DNA of 53,449 nucleotides from an uncultured Burkholderiales bacterium (lineage in GTDB: Bacteria; Pseudomonadota; Gammaproteobacteria; Burkholderiales; Burkholderiaceae_C): positions 1 to 53,449 of the forward strand of contig CAJAYT010000137.1 of the NCBI GenBank assembly GCA_903949285.1. The letters run 5' to 3'. A program made the translations under genes and the position numbers. Below are positions 1 to 8,096 of this stretch, in pieces; within the stretch, counting starts at the first letter, position 1, and every line of letters begins with the position of its first letter. Below the pieces are notes generated by a model, which was not told where the DNA came from, did no database searches, and saw only the letters and a program-made list of their open reading frames with translations.

Positions 1-1595
1 CCTCTCGTGTTTGCAAGCGCCGTTTGAATGAGCGTACTCTCAAATCGCCTGCACAATATATCCCATACATCTTGATGCCCCGCAACAAGCAAAGACATAG
101 CCTGCGCCTCCAAGCCAACTTGCCAATCCGCTCCGAAATGAGTTGCTGCAGTTGGGTTGAGGGAACCAACAGTTCCACCACCCGTTGGGGTGGAGAGGTT
201 GTTGGTGCCAGTGGACCCAACACCGCTCAAACTAGGGTTAAAGCCAGTTGCGCTGGATCCATTGCCGACAAGGTTTGTGAGTTGTCCAGAGGCTACGCCT
301 GATGCGCTCAAGCCTGTAGGACCTAGGGCATTTGATATGCCTTGGGGGCTTGGGTAAGTTGCAGCGCTTGAAGGATTGCTCGCCCCGCCCTGCGCCGTTA
401 AGGATGCGATATCAAATCCAGCATTGGCCACAGATTGCAATACATCGGGGGGCAGGTCCTTGGGTTCAATCGTTTGAGCCGGAGCCATAACGGTTAGCCA
501 GTGACAGATGTTTTCAAGTTGGCGAACGTTGCCGGGAAAAGTAAATGCTTGTAAAACTGCAATTGCACTTTCAGCAATTCTCTTAGACTCCACCCCGAGC
601 TGTTGACCGCTTTGTTGAAGGAAATGATGCGTGAGCATTGGGATGTCCTCCAATCGCTCGCGCAGGGCAGGTAAACGAAGCCTGATCACATTCAAACGGT
701 GAAACAAATCCTCTCTAAACACGCCGTCTTTAACGCGCTGTTCTAGGTCTTGGTGCGTAGCTGCAATAACACGGACATTGGCCTTTAGTGCGACATGTCC
801 GCCCACACGGTAAAAGTTCCCATCACTGAGCACACGCAAAAGTCGAGTCTGAAGATCAAAAGGCATGTCACCAATTTCATCCAAGAATAATGTGCCCCCC
901 TCAGCCTGCTCAAATCGCCCTCTTCGCATGGTTTGAGCGCCTGTGAATGCGCCTCGCTCATGACCAAAGAGTTCACTCTCTAAAAGGTCTTTGGGTATAG
1001 CGGCCGTGTTGATTGCAACAAAAGGGCCACTTGCCCGGATCGAATGCTTGTGAAGTGCCCTGGCTACCAACTCCTTACCAGAGCCAGATTCACCTGTGAT
1101 CATGACGGTCACAACGCTTTGACTTAAGCGTCCAATCGCTCTGAAGACCTCTTGCATAGCCGGCGCTTGCCCCAGCATCTCAGCTGACAACCTTGCACTG
1201 ACAGAGTCCCCTTGTTCGCGTTTGCTCTCATCCACAGCGCGTCGAATCAACTCAATCGCTTTGGGAAGATCAAAGGGCTTGGGCAAGTACTCGAACGCGC
1301 CTCCTTGAAAGGAGGACACAGCGCTGTCTAAATCTGAATAAGCCGTCATGATGATGACAGGCAACGCTGGGTGCTTCTCTTTCACGGCAGTCAAAAGGTC
1401 CAACCCCGTACCACCGGGCATGCGAATATCACTGACCAATACTTGCGGCTCATCTTCTGGAGCGCAACTCTCAAGTGCCTTCAAAACCTCTTGGGGGTTT
1501 GTAAAACTTCTTGTTGGCATATCCTCACGCATCAACGCTTTTTCTAAAACAAAGCGGATGGACTGATCATCATCAACGATCCAGATAGTTTTCAT
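1..1595 (-). CDS. ntrC: Nitrogen regulation response regulator NtrC (3' end outside window)
   Basis: Sigma-54-dependent activator that, when phosphorylated by NtrB, drives nitrogen-assimilation promoters such as glnA. 531 codons are visible. The receiver domain has acidic residues D8-D10 and phospho-acceptor D56 (VSDIRMP). The AAA+ domain has Walker A GESGSGKE at 168-175, the sigma-54 contact loop GAFTGA at 215-220 and Walker B GGTLFLDE at 233-240. A Ser/Gly/Thr/Asn-rich linker of about 95 residues (roughly 393-487) follows, and then the start of the Fis-type DNA-binding helix region (WDILCRRFESTLI, 511-523), which the window edge cuts. The ATG at 1595 follows the ntrB stop by about 73 nt, so the two are probably co-transcribed. 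No frameshift was seen. The long flexible linker is the only oddity. Function is secure from the domain set and the ntrB neighbour. Confidence 0.96.
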   Translation of the reverse strand, partial: MKTIWIVDDDQSIRFVLEKALMREDMPTRSFTNPQEVLKALESCAPEDEPQVLVSDIRMPGGTGLDLLTAVKEKHPALPVIIMTAYSDLDSAVSSFQGGAFEYLPKPFDLPKAIELIRRAVDESKREQGDSVSARLSAEMLGQAPAMQEVFRAIGRLSQSVVTVMITGESGSGKELVARALHKHSIRASGPFVAINTAAIPKDLLESELFGHERGAFTGAQTMRRGRFEQAEGGTLFLDEIGDMPFDLQTRLLRVLSDGNFYRVGGHVALKANVRVIAATHQDLEQRVKDGVFREDLFHRLNVIRLRLPALRERLEDIPMLTHHFLQQSGQQLGVESKRIAESAIAVLQAFTFPGNVRQLENICHWLTVMAPAQTIEPKDLPPDVLQSVANAGFDIASLTAQGGASNPSSAATYPSPQGISNALGPTGLSASGVASGQLTNLVGNGSSATGFNPSLSGVGSTGTNNLSTPTGGGTVGSLNPTAATHFGADWQVGLEAQAMSLLVAGHQDVWDILCRRFESTLIQTALANTR

Positions 1596-1668
1596 TTAAA
1601 GGGATACCTCTAGTTTTATCACTGAATAATTACCTAAACACTTGCCAAGCCCAAAAATACAATAACCC

Positions 1669-2727
1669 TTATGGCAGTGGAATCAAAATCATGAAATCTG
1701 TTTTACCCGGCTCACTTTGGCATTCAATGACACCCGCATGCTGTTGAATAAAAGTTTGCGCTAAATTCAACCCCAAGCCCGACCCTCCGTCTCGTCCCGA
1801 GACCAAGGGGTAAAACAACCTATCCTTGATGGCCAGCGGAATCCCTGGACCGTTATCAATGACATGCAATTCCAGTGCCAATCGGTTCATTTGCTTGCCA
1901 AAAGTTACTTGCCGAGCGATTCTGCTGCGTAAAGTGATTTTTCCCGTCCCTTTTGCTATCTGCTCAGACAGGGCCAAAGCAGCGTTGTGAACCAAATTCA
2001 AAATAGCTTGAATCAGTTGCTCAACATCGCCCATGAACTCAGGAATTGAAATATCGTAATCGCGGACCACTTGAAGACCTTTTGGAAACTCAGCCAGTAT
2101 CAAAGACCTCACCCGCTCACACACAGCGTGAATATTCACAGATGCAACGACATGTGGTTTTCTGTGAGGAGCGAGTAAACGATCGACGAGTGCTTGCAGT
2201 CGATCAGCCTCGCGAATGATGACTTGGGTGTACTCAATCAGGTCTTTAGATTCAATTTCCATCTCCAGCAACTGCGCTGCACCGCGAATTCCACCTAGGG
2301 GATTTTTGATTTCATGTGCTAAGTTACGAATCAACTCCTTGTTGGCCTGAGCTTGATCAAGTAGACGCTCCTCTTTATCAATCCTGTTTTGCTTATCCAA
2401 GGGAAGCAATTCAATCAAAATATCATTATTTTGATCAAGAGGCACCAAAATAACATGAACTGCGATGTCCTCTTTAGGAGGAGATTTAACGTGTGCATCA
2501 AACCTAAAAGCCGCAAATTCTTTATCCCTAGCACCGTTTATTGCATTTTCAAAAAAATCTTTCTCAACGAACAAATTAAGAAGAGAAGTGCCCTCAATGA
2601 AGCGTCTCGGAATCTCCATGACCTCCTCGAACGCAGAATTGGCAAAGATCACTTGGCCATGTTGATCCGCTACTACGACCAAAGTAGCCAATAAGTCATA
2701 GGGAACAAAACGTGAATCAAAGTTCAA
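1669..2727 (-). CDS. ntrB: Nitrogen regulation sensor histidine kinase NtrB
   Basis: Cytoplasmic histidine kinase/phosphatase that controls NtrC in response to nitrogen status through PII. The 352 residues comprise an N-terminal PAS-like domain (about 1-115), the HisKA H-box NLAHEIKNPLGG with phospho-acceptor H138, and an HATPase domain with N-box N248 (LNLVHNAA), G1 box DNGPGIP at 291-297 and G2 box GGSGLGL at 314-320. There is no signal peptide or membrane span, as expected for NtrB. The start is TTG at 2727, preceded by a GGTGAG-like ribosome binding site; no nearby in-frame ATG was seen. It lies upstream of ntrC and downstream of glnA and a small secreted-protein gene. A 9-bp tandem repeat sits in its leader. 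Confidence 0.95.
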   Translation of the reverse strand: MNFDSRFVPYDLLATLVVVADQHGQVIFANSAFEEVMEIPRRFIEGTSLLNLFVEKDFFENAINGARDKEFAAFRFDAHVKSPPKEDIAVHVILVPLDQNNDILIELLPLDKQNRIDKEERLLDQAQANKELIRNLAHEIKNPLGGIRGAAQLLEMEIESKDLIEYTQVIIREADRLQALVDRLLAPHRKPHVVASVNIHAVCERVRSLILAEFPKGLQVVRDYDISIPEFMGDVEQLIQAILNLVHNAALALSEQIAKGTGKITLRSRIARQVTFGKQMNRLALELHVIDNGPGIPLAIKDRLFYPLVSGRDGGSGLGLNLAQTFIQQHAGVIECQSEPGKTDFMILIPLP

Positions 2728-2780
2728 AGCTCACCTTTCTTGTTAAATAAACACCGTGCTTGAAGGGATCGGTTTATGGG

Positions 2781-2861
2781 GATTATGGTGGTTATGGTGG
2801 TTATGTTGGTTATGTTGGTTATGTTGGTTATGTTGGTTATGTTGGTTATGTTGGTTATGGC
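2781..2861. repeat. 9-bp tandem repeat array (unit GGTTATGTT)
   Basis: Nine consecutive 9-bp units. Six are perfect GGTTATGTT (2799-2852), preceded by GATTATGGT and GGTTATGGT and followed by GGTTATGGC. The array covers the stop codon of the upstream small gene (TAA at 2855-2857) and ends about 54 bp before the ntrB start. In the frame of the upstream gene every unit contributes a TAA stop. On the plus strand one frame would read Gly-Tyr-Val/Gly repeats, but no start codon was found for it. Copy number could change by slippage. Confidence 0.95.
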
Positions 2862-3355
2862 AGTTTTGCAATTTCTCGCGCCAAGCCATTAAGATCTGCA
2901 TAATTGCGCCTAAGCTCTGCCTCTGTCTCTAGTCTCTGTGTAGAGCTTAGGGTTGAACTTCTCAGTCGCTCCTCCAAGAACGTTTGCCTTGATATTATTT
3001 GGGCCTTTTCATTCAATAAAATAGCCTTTGACATTTGTACTTGCGAGCTTGGTTGATAAGGCTCGGTTTGAGTCTCTCCAACGCTAGACAATTTATCAGT
3101 TTTAACCGAATTGCCCATCACACCATTTTTAACAGCGGAGTTAGGGTTAGGTAGTTTTCCCGCCAGAGTGACTGATGCATGCGTGCCGTTTAACGGTTGA
3201 CACTTCGTACTTACACCGTCAACACTTTGTGTACTGGGTTGATTGGTCAATAGGTTTCCACACCTCCAAATCTCAGGCTCAACTTGCGCATTAACCGTTT
3301 GAGTCATCAACAATCCCAAACAGATGCCCCGGATAATCTGTTTTAGTGAGGTCAT
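2855..3355 (-). CDS. Small exported protein, DUF4124-like, between glnA and ntrB
   Basis: 166-residue protein of unknown function. It has a hydrophobic N-terminal signal peptide ending near VNAQ (about residue 24), then EIWRCGN, which resembles the start of DUF4124 domains, a low-complexity Ser/Asn/Gln middle, and a C-terminal segment (about 108-166) rich in Glu, Arg and Leu that should form an alpha helix or coiled coil. The start is ATG. It follows the glnA terminator and precedes ntrB in the same direction, so it may be transcribed with ntrB-ntrC. The DUF4124 assignment rests on a short motif only and no role is claimed. Confidence 0.75.
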   Translation of the reverse strand: MTSLKQIIRGICLGLLMTQTVNAQVEPEIWRCGNLLTNQPSTQSVDGVSTKCQPLNGTHASVTLAGKLPNPNSAVKNGVMGNSVKTDKLSSVGETQTEPYQPSSQVQMSKAILLNEKAQIISRQTFLEERLRSSTLSSTQRLETEAELRRNYADLNGLAREIAKLP

Positions 3356-3390
3356 CAGAAGTAGCTTAATATTTAGATCTCTTGTTCATA

Positions 3391-3418
3391 AAAAAAGGAC
3401 GGCAACGCCGTCCTTTTT
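3391..3418 (-). terminator. Rho-independent terminator of glnA
   Basis: Inverted repeat with arms AAAAAGGACGGC and GCCGTCCTTTTT around a 3-nt loop, 21 bp beyond the glnA stop. On the minus strand the stem is followed by a T run. It should separate glnA from the downstream ntrBC group. Confidence 0.9.
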
Positions 3419-3438
3419 CATGAGACAGGTTGCTCAGT

Positions 3439-4854
3439 TTACAGTGAGTAATACATATCAAACTCAACTGGGTGAGTAGCCATACGGAAACGTGTAACTT
3501 CCTGGTTCTTCAGATCAATGTATGCATCAATCATAGAGTCAGAGAATACGCCGCCCTTAGTCAAGAACGCACGGTCCTTGTCCAAATACTCTAGTGCTTG
3601 GTCCAAACTGTGACAAACGGTTGGAACCAATGCATCTTCCTCAGGTGGCAAATGGTACAAGTCTTTAGTCGCTGCTTCACCGGGGTGAATCTTGTTCTCA
3701 ACACCGTCAAGGCCCGCCATCATCAGCGCAGAGAAGCACAAGTATGGGTTAGCCATTGGATCGGGGAAACGAGCCTCAATGCGTCGTGCCTTATCGCTGT
3801 TAACGTAAGGAATACGAATAGAAGCAGAACGGTTACGGCTTGAATAGGCCAACTTAACAGGAGCCTCAAAACCAGGAACCAAACGCTTGTAGCTATTGGT
3901 TGTTGGATTTGTGATGGCGTTCAATGCACGTGCGTGCTTGATGATTCCGCCGATGTAGTAAAGCGCAAAGTCACTCAGACCCGCGTATCCAGTACCTGCG
4001 AAGAGGTTTTTGCCGCCCTTCCAAATAGATTGGTGGACGTGCATACCGGAACCGTTGTCCCCAACCAAAGGCTTGGGCATGAAGGTGGCTGTTTTGCCGT
4101 ATGCATTAGCTACGTTCCAAACGACATACTTCAGCTTTTGAGTCCAGTCGGCACGCTCAACCAAAGTTGAGAATTTTGTACCGATCTCGTTTTGACCTGC
4201 ACCGGCAACTTCGTGGTGAAAAACTTCAACAGGAATACCCATCTCTTCTAAGAGTAACGACATCTCTGCACGCATATCTTGCATGCTATCGACTGGAGGG
4301 ACTGGGAAGTAACCGCCCTTAACTGTTGGACGATGCCCGCGGTTTCCGCCTTCTAATTTTTCGCCCGAATTCCATGGTGCTTCGTATTCGTCAATTTTGA
4401 AGAAAGCGCCGCCCATTTCATTGGACCAACGTACGTCATCAAAAATGAAGAATTCAGGCTCAGGACCAAAGTAAGCTGTATCACCTAAACCAGATGATTT
4501 GAGGTACGCCTCAGCACGGCCCGCAATAGATCTAGGATCGCGGTCATAGGGCTTGCGCTCAAAAGGCTCATAAACATCGCATGAAAGCGCAATGGTTGGC
4601 TCTTGAAAGAAGGGATCCAAAAACACTGAACCAGCATCAGGCATGAGCAACATGTCAGAGGCCTCGATACCTTTCCAACCGGCAATTGAAGAGCCATCAA
4701 AAGCATGACCTTCAGTAAATTTTTCTTCGTTAAAAGCAGAAATTGGCACTGTAACGTGTTGCTCTTTGCCCTTGGTATCTGTAAATCTAAAGTCAACGAA
4801 TTTAACTTCGTTTTCTTTAACTAGTTTCATGACGTCTGCCACGTTTTTGGCCAT
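3439..4854 (-). CDS. glnA: Glutamine synthetase, type I (adenylylated)
   Basis: Makes glutamine from glutamate, ammonia and ATP; the main ammonia-assimilating enzyme. It has 471 residues, the standard GS-I length. It shows the beta-grasp domain, [10 protein letters not shown] at 51-60, metal/ATP-site motifs [10 protein letters not shown] (130-139) and [10 protein letters not shown] (267-276), and [10 protein letters not shown] at 340-349. The adenylylation tyrosine is Y400 in [10 protein letters not shown], so activity should be controlled by GlnE. The ATG at 4854 has a strong AGGAG at 4863-4867, 8 nt away. Transcription is likely from the sigma-54 promoter at 4906-4920, activated by NtrC at 5059-5075, with ntrB-ntrC immediately downstream on the chromosome. 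Confidence 0.98.
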   Translation of the reverse strand: MAKNVADVMKLVKENEVKFVDFRFTDTKGKEQHVTVPISAFNEEKFTEGHAFDGSSIAGWKGIEASDMLLMPDAGSVFLDPFFQEPTIALSCDVYEPFERKPYDRDPRSIAGRAEAYLKSSGLGDTAYFGPEPEFFIFDDVRWSNEMGGAFFKIDEYEAPWNSGEKLEGGNRGHRPTVKGGYFPVPPVDSMQDMRAEMSLLLEEMGIPVEVFHHEVAGAGQNEIGTKFSTLVERADWTQKLKYVVWNVANAYGKTATFMPKPLVGDNGSGMHVHQSIWKGGKNLFAGTGYAGLSDFALYYIGGIIKHARALNAITNPTTNSYKRLVPGFEAPVKLAYSSRNRSASIRIPYVNSDKARRIEARFPDPMANPYLCFSALMMAGLDGVENKIHPGEAATKDLYHLPPEEDALVPTVCHSLDQALEYLDKDRAFLTKGGVFSDSMIDAYIDLKNQEVTRFRMATHPVEFDMYYSL

Positions 4855-4905
4855 CTGTGTATCTCCTAAGGGAAAAGGTTAGTGAAATCTTAAAGGTATC
4901 AATGA

Positions 4906-4920
4906 GCAGAATTTATGCCA
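4906..4920 (-). promoter_or_regulatory. Sigma-54 (-24/-12) promoter of glnA
   Basis: Read on the minus strand the sequence is TGGCATAAATTCTGC. This matches the sigma-54 pattern TGGCAC-N5-TTGC, with GG and GC separated by exactly 10 bp. It predicts a transcript start near 4894 and a leader of about 40 nt with the glnA ribosome binding site in it. Confidence 0.8.
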
Positions 4921-5058
4921 TCCACCCAGAGCACCAATAACAACGAAAACGATAGATTGTGCATCTACTCTAGGGCATTTTTACAAAAAATGAGGAAGTA
5001 TCTGCTTATTTCAAAGCTGGGTGTAACAAAGTGTAATTCTTTAGAATTAAATATAATT

Positions 5059-5075
5059 TGCACTAAATTGATGCA
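5059..5075. promoter_or_regulatory. NtrC binding site upstream of glnA
   Basis: TGCACTAAATTGATGCA is a 17-bp interrupted palindrome with one mismatch to the enterobacterial NtrC consensus TGCAC(C/T)-N5-GGTGCA. It lies about 140 bp upstream of the -24 element, a usual enhancer distance, and directly beyond the stop codon of the preceding gene. Confidence 0.75.
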
Positions 5076-5080
5076 TATTA

Positions 5081-5923
5081 TCATCGCACCATTTCGGGGC
5101 CCATGCTTGCACCAAAATCGACCATTCTTTGCTTTAACGCTAGATAGGCTTGATTGACCAATGGTTTTGCTCCCTTAACTCCGAGCTCAATGTGTTTACC
5201 GTGAACGGGGTGATCAACACTTGGCAAACTAAACACCTTGATCCCGGGGAAGGCTTCCTCGATCGCAATCATGTGGGGGGTTAATGCAGCCTCCATTGCC
5301 CCGTAAACAATGACCGACAACTCCTGTGTATGGGAGAGTTGATGAAAGTGTTTGTACTTACTGTCTAGAACCCATTCAATCATTGGCCAAGCCATGACAG
5401 GAAAGCCTGGCACAAAATGAACGGTACCCTGGCTCCCCTCACAAGTGAAGCCCGGAATTTTGTTGTATGGGTTTGGGATCAACTCCGCGCCTACTGGGAA
5501 AACTCCCATGTTGAGACGGTGAATATTGTCGGGATGATCCGCTTGGTACTCGGTGCCTGATTCCTTGGCCAGATCTTTCATGCGCTGGCGAATGAGCTGC
5601 TCAGCGCCGGGGTGCAATGCTAAATCTCGACCAAGCGCCTGAGCAGCGCATTGGCGTGTGTGGTCATCTGGGGTCGCGCCAATCCCGCCGCATGAGAAAT
5701 AGACACCGGGTGTATCAAAAGCCATCTCAAGCAGTTTAGTGATGCGAGAGCGCGAGTCCCCAACGATCTCAACCTGTGACAAAGTCAGCCCCCTAGCGTG
5801 AAGGAGTTCAATTACTTTGCCCATGTGTTTATCAGCGCGCTTGCCGGACAAGATTTCATCGCCAACAATAATCAGGCCGAACTCAGGCACAGTTTGAACC
5901 TGCGAGATAGAGGGTGATTGCAT
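5081..5923 (-). CDS. MoCF-biosynthesis/CinA-domain protein (molybdopterin-binding fold)
   Basis: 280-residue soluble protein with the MoaB/MogA-like fold also found in the N-terminal half of CinA. It shows LIIVGDEILSGKRADKH near residues 17-33 and the nucleotide/pterin-binding loop FSCGGIGATPDDHT near 76-89. It is shorter than full CinA (about 400 residues) and lacks the C-terminal nicotinamide-mononucleotide deamidase domain, so it belongs to the stand-alone COG1058 group. Members are annotated as molybdopterin-binding or competence/damage-inducible proteins; the exact reaction is unknown. The start is ATG. Its stop codon is only about 5 bp from the NtrC site of glnA. It is not adjacent to the moa/moe genes 3 kb away. 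Confidence 0.85.
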   Translation of the reverse strand: MQSPSISQVQTVPEFGLIIVGDEILSGKRADKHMGKVIELLHARGLTLSQVEIVGDSRSRITKLLEMAFDTPGVYFSCGGIGATPDDHTRQCAAQALGRDLALHPGAEQLIRQRMKDLAKESGTEYQADHPDNIHRLNMGVFPVGAELIPNPYNKIPGFTCEGSQGTVHFVPGFPVMAWPMIEWVLDSKYKHFHQLSHTQELSVIVYGAMEAALTPHMIAIEEAFPGIKVFSLPSVDHPVHGKHIELGVKGAKPLVNQAYLALKQRMVDFGASMGPEMVR

Positions 5924-5987
5924 AGATTAAATTAAAACAGATTTGAGTAACTTTTATGAGCGATTGATTGACCCAACCATAGTCAAT

Positions 5988-7016
5988 TTAGATTTTCTTG
6001 AAGTGATCTCTTAGTTCATCTTCGCTCAACTTTAACAAAACTACTGTTTGCTCTGGGGTGATGAGGTCAAGGTGAAGCATGCTCGTGATGAGTGTATTTT
6101 TGTCAGCGACGTGCTTTTCATCCGCCGACTCACCAAACAAAAGTACCATCAAAGTTTTGCCAACAATGTTCATCAAAACACCAAACAGCACCAACCCTAG
6201 CAACATGGTGACCGCTGCGATGATTCTGCCCCAAAAGGTAATGGGGAACATATCACCATAACCGGTTGTCGTTAAAGTAACGATACACCACCACATTGAG
6301 GCCGGTATTGAAGTGTAAAAACGTTTATCCTCAGGAATCGGGTTGTGACTAACGGGGTCTTGAGGTACAAATTTAGCTGCCTCGGGGGGCGCGTCTGCTG
6401 GGAGTGGATTTATTTTGAGTTCCGCGTCTAATGCGGCCTGCCCGGCCTCCAATGCTTCTTGAGAGTAAAGCCCTCCTTCGACAAAGAACATCAAACTACT
6501 CGAAATCATTAAAACAGAAAATAATGCAATAAAGTAAATTCTTAGATTCGTAACAATTGGGTTTGCAGATTTGACTTTATTGGTCAACTCTTTCAAAGCT
6601 GCCTTAGCCATCTTCAAAACTCGCAGCACACGAACTACTCTGAGTAAACGAAATACTTTTGCACCTTGTAACACACCCAAATTCAAGATCTGCAAAATGG
6701 TAGGTAGGATGGAAACTAAATCAACCAAGCCCCAAAAACTAACAATGTACTTAAGCCTATTAGCGGCAAAATAAACATTTCCAGCGTAATCCAAAATAAA
6801 GAAAATGACAGCCGAATACTCAACAAAATGAAACATATCCAGATATTCAGTTCCATAGGGCTCAACAGTCTCCAAAGCCATAGAAATACAGGACACGTAT
6901 ATCCAAAAATTAATCACCGCAGCCCAACGCTTAAACGCATGGCTGATCGGATCTGTGAATACGGACTCGATAAGTCCTTTAGGGTGATCGCTAGCGGAAT
7001 TTAATTCAACAGACAT
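5988..7016 (-). CDS. Voltage-gated potassium channel, six transmembrane segments
   Basis: 342-residue inner-membrane channel of the Kv type. S1-S3 lie at about 30-110. S4 is a clear voltage sensor with a positive residue at every third position (K120, R123, R126, R129, R132, K135). S5 is at about 160-180, the selectivity filter TTGYGD at 250-255, and S6 at about 262-285. The segment between S5 and the pore (about 182-237) is an unusually long, Pro/Asp/Glu-rich turret facing the periplasm. A short cytoplasmic C-terminus follows. The ATG at 7016 has CGGAG about 9 nt upstream. K+ selectivity follows from TTGYGD; the gating stimulus is inferred from S4. It stands alone between unrelated genes. 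Confidence 0.93.
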   Translation of the reverse strand: MSVELNSASDHPKGLIESVFTDPISHAFKRWAAVINFWIYVSCISMALETVEPYGTEYLDMFHFVEYSAVIFFILDYAGNVYFAANRLKYIVSFWGLVDLVSILPTILQILNLGVLQGAKVFRLLRVVRVLRVLKMAKAALKELTNKVKSANPIVTNLRIYFIALFSVLMISSSLMFFVEGGLYSQEALEAGQAALDAELKINPLPADAPPEAAKFVPQDPVSHNPIPEDKRFYTSIPASMWWCIVTLTTTGYGDMFPITFWGRIIAAVTMLLGLVLFGVLMNIVGKTLMVLLFGESADEKHVADKNTLITSMLHLDLITPEQTVVLLKLSEDELRDHFKKI

Positions 7017-7177
7017 TTTTTCTCCGGAGTCAAAAGTTGAGTTGCAGATTTACAGACGGCTATCATAAACCACTCTTTAAGATTAGATTCAAGCCCCGTA
7101 CCTAAACTCACACTAAGATTTAGTTTGTCTATTAAAAGACAGTCTGGGTCCATCAAGTCACAGAAATGAAATGTAAA

Positions 7178-7198
7178 AGGGGCCTCTAAAAGGCCCCT
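7178..7198 (-). terminator. Rho-independent terminator of the GlcG-like gene
   Basis: Stem AGGGGCC/GGCCCCT with a 7-nt loop, followed on the minus strand by TTTTACATTT. It lies 24 bp past the stop of the 7222-7743 gene. Confidence 0.8.
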
Positions 7199-7221
7199 CA
7201 TTGTGTTTTTAAGAAAACATT

Positions 7222-7743
7222 TTATTTGTTTAACTGCGCTGCTCCAAATTTACAAACTGCCTCATCCTGGGACCCCGTACCCCCTGAGCATCCTAGGGCG
7301 CCCACAATCTTACCGTCAACCACGAGCGGTATTCCCCCCCTAGACGCAATAACATCATCTAAGGTTCCTACGTAAGCGAATTTTTGAATAGCGTCTTCAA
7401 GTAATTTGGTTTCCCTGCGAAAGCGCACAGCAGTGCGCGCTTTGTGTTCTGCGATTTGTATTGAGGCGTACTGCGCCCCGTCCATTCGCTGAAAAGCTAC
7501 CAAATTACCGCCAGAATCGACCACTGCGATATTCATTTTCCAATTACGTCTCTTAGACTCACTAATCACAGCGTTAATGAGTGCCTCGGCTTTATCAAGC
7601 CCAATGGGGGAACCGTAGGGGACGTCAAAGGGCATCACATCAGGAATGATGTCCATTGGATTTGTAGTTGTTTGCGCATTGGACGTTCCCGCCAGTAATG
7701 CTGTAACTGCTGCGAGAACGATTCTTGTTAAAGTTGATTTCAT
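7222..7743 (-). CDS. Exported GlcG/HbpS family protein (DUF336)
   Basis: 173-residue periplasmic or secreted protein. The N-terminal signal peptide ends at about residue 24 (SNAQ). The mature part carries the GlcG/HbpS fold: ALINAVISESKRRNWKMNIAVVDSGGNLVAFQRMDGA, then ASIQIAEHKARTAV, and a Gly-rich C-terminal part with GGIPLVVDGKIVGALGCSGG. Family members bind haem or small cofactors (HbpS of Streptomyces) or are encoded with glycolate oxidase (GlcG); the ligand here is unknown. The ATG at 7743 has GGAGACTT upstream. A cytoplasmic paralogue without a signal peptide lies at 24929-25345. The gene has its own terminator and is probably monocistronic. Confidence 0.88.
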   Translation of the reverse strand: MKSTLTRIVLAAVTALLAGTSNAQTTTNPMDIIPDVMPFDVPYGSPIGLDKAEALINAVISESKRRNWKMNIAVVDSGGNLVAFQRMDGAQYASIQIAEHKARTAVRFRRETKLLEDAIQKFAYVGTLDDVIASRGGIPLVVDGKIVGALGCSGGTGSQDEAVCKFGAAQLNK

Positions 7744-8096
7744 TGGAAGTCTCCATTTCTATTTTTGTGGAATTCAAAGAAGCCGGTGTACGCGTGATCC
7801 CCAGAATGGCAAATTTGATAGCCAAATAACGCATCTGGCGCTCACCGCTCATTGATTTTGCACTTATCCCAACTCAACCCTCCCCCCTTTAATCCCTTAG
7901 TAATGTGTTAACCCCCGCTGGATTCAGGCCTAAAATGAATCTGGAACAAGGAAAAAGTATATTTTTATCCCAACTTTTGGCGATTTAGCCCCAAAATCTG
8001 AGTTTTGAGACTCAAGATCCAGGGCCTTCAAGCCGATACTATTTAGGTTAGGTTGCAACTCACTTAATCCCATTGGGGCATAAACCGATTATTTCC
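7744..8096. other. Intergenic region, divergent promoters expected
   Basis: 353 bp between two divergent genes for exported proteins. It holds a small palindrome TTGAGACTCAA near 8006-8016 and C-rich stretches around 7880. No convincing RNA gene, tRNA or conserved ORF was seen; small ORFs on both strands near 7640-7855 overlap the signal-peptide region and look random. Confidence 0.5.

Noticed and set aside
24..357. Plus-strand ORFs over the ntrC linker
   Set aside because: They are shadows of the Ser/Gly-rich ntrC linker, which has an unbroken frame on the minus strand with clear domains on both sides.
785..976. Possible frameshift in ntrC suggested by a competing minus-strand ORF
   Set aside because: The ntrC frame was followed codon by codon from 1595 to 3 and is intact.
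2781..2861. CRISPR-like array
   Set aside because: Units are 9 bp and directly adjacent with no spacers, so it is a simple tandem repeat.
7001..7201. 66-codon minus-strand ORF between the channel and GlcG-like genes
   Set aside because: Overlaps the channel start and a terminator hairpin; no ribosome binding site or recognisable domain.
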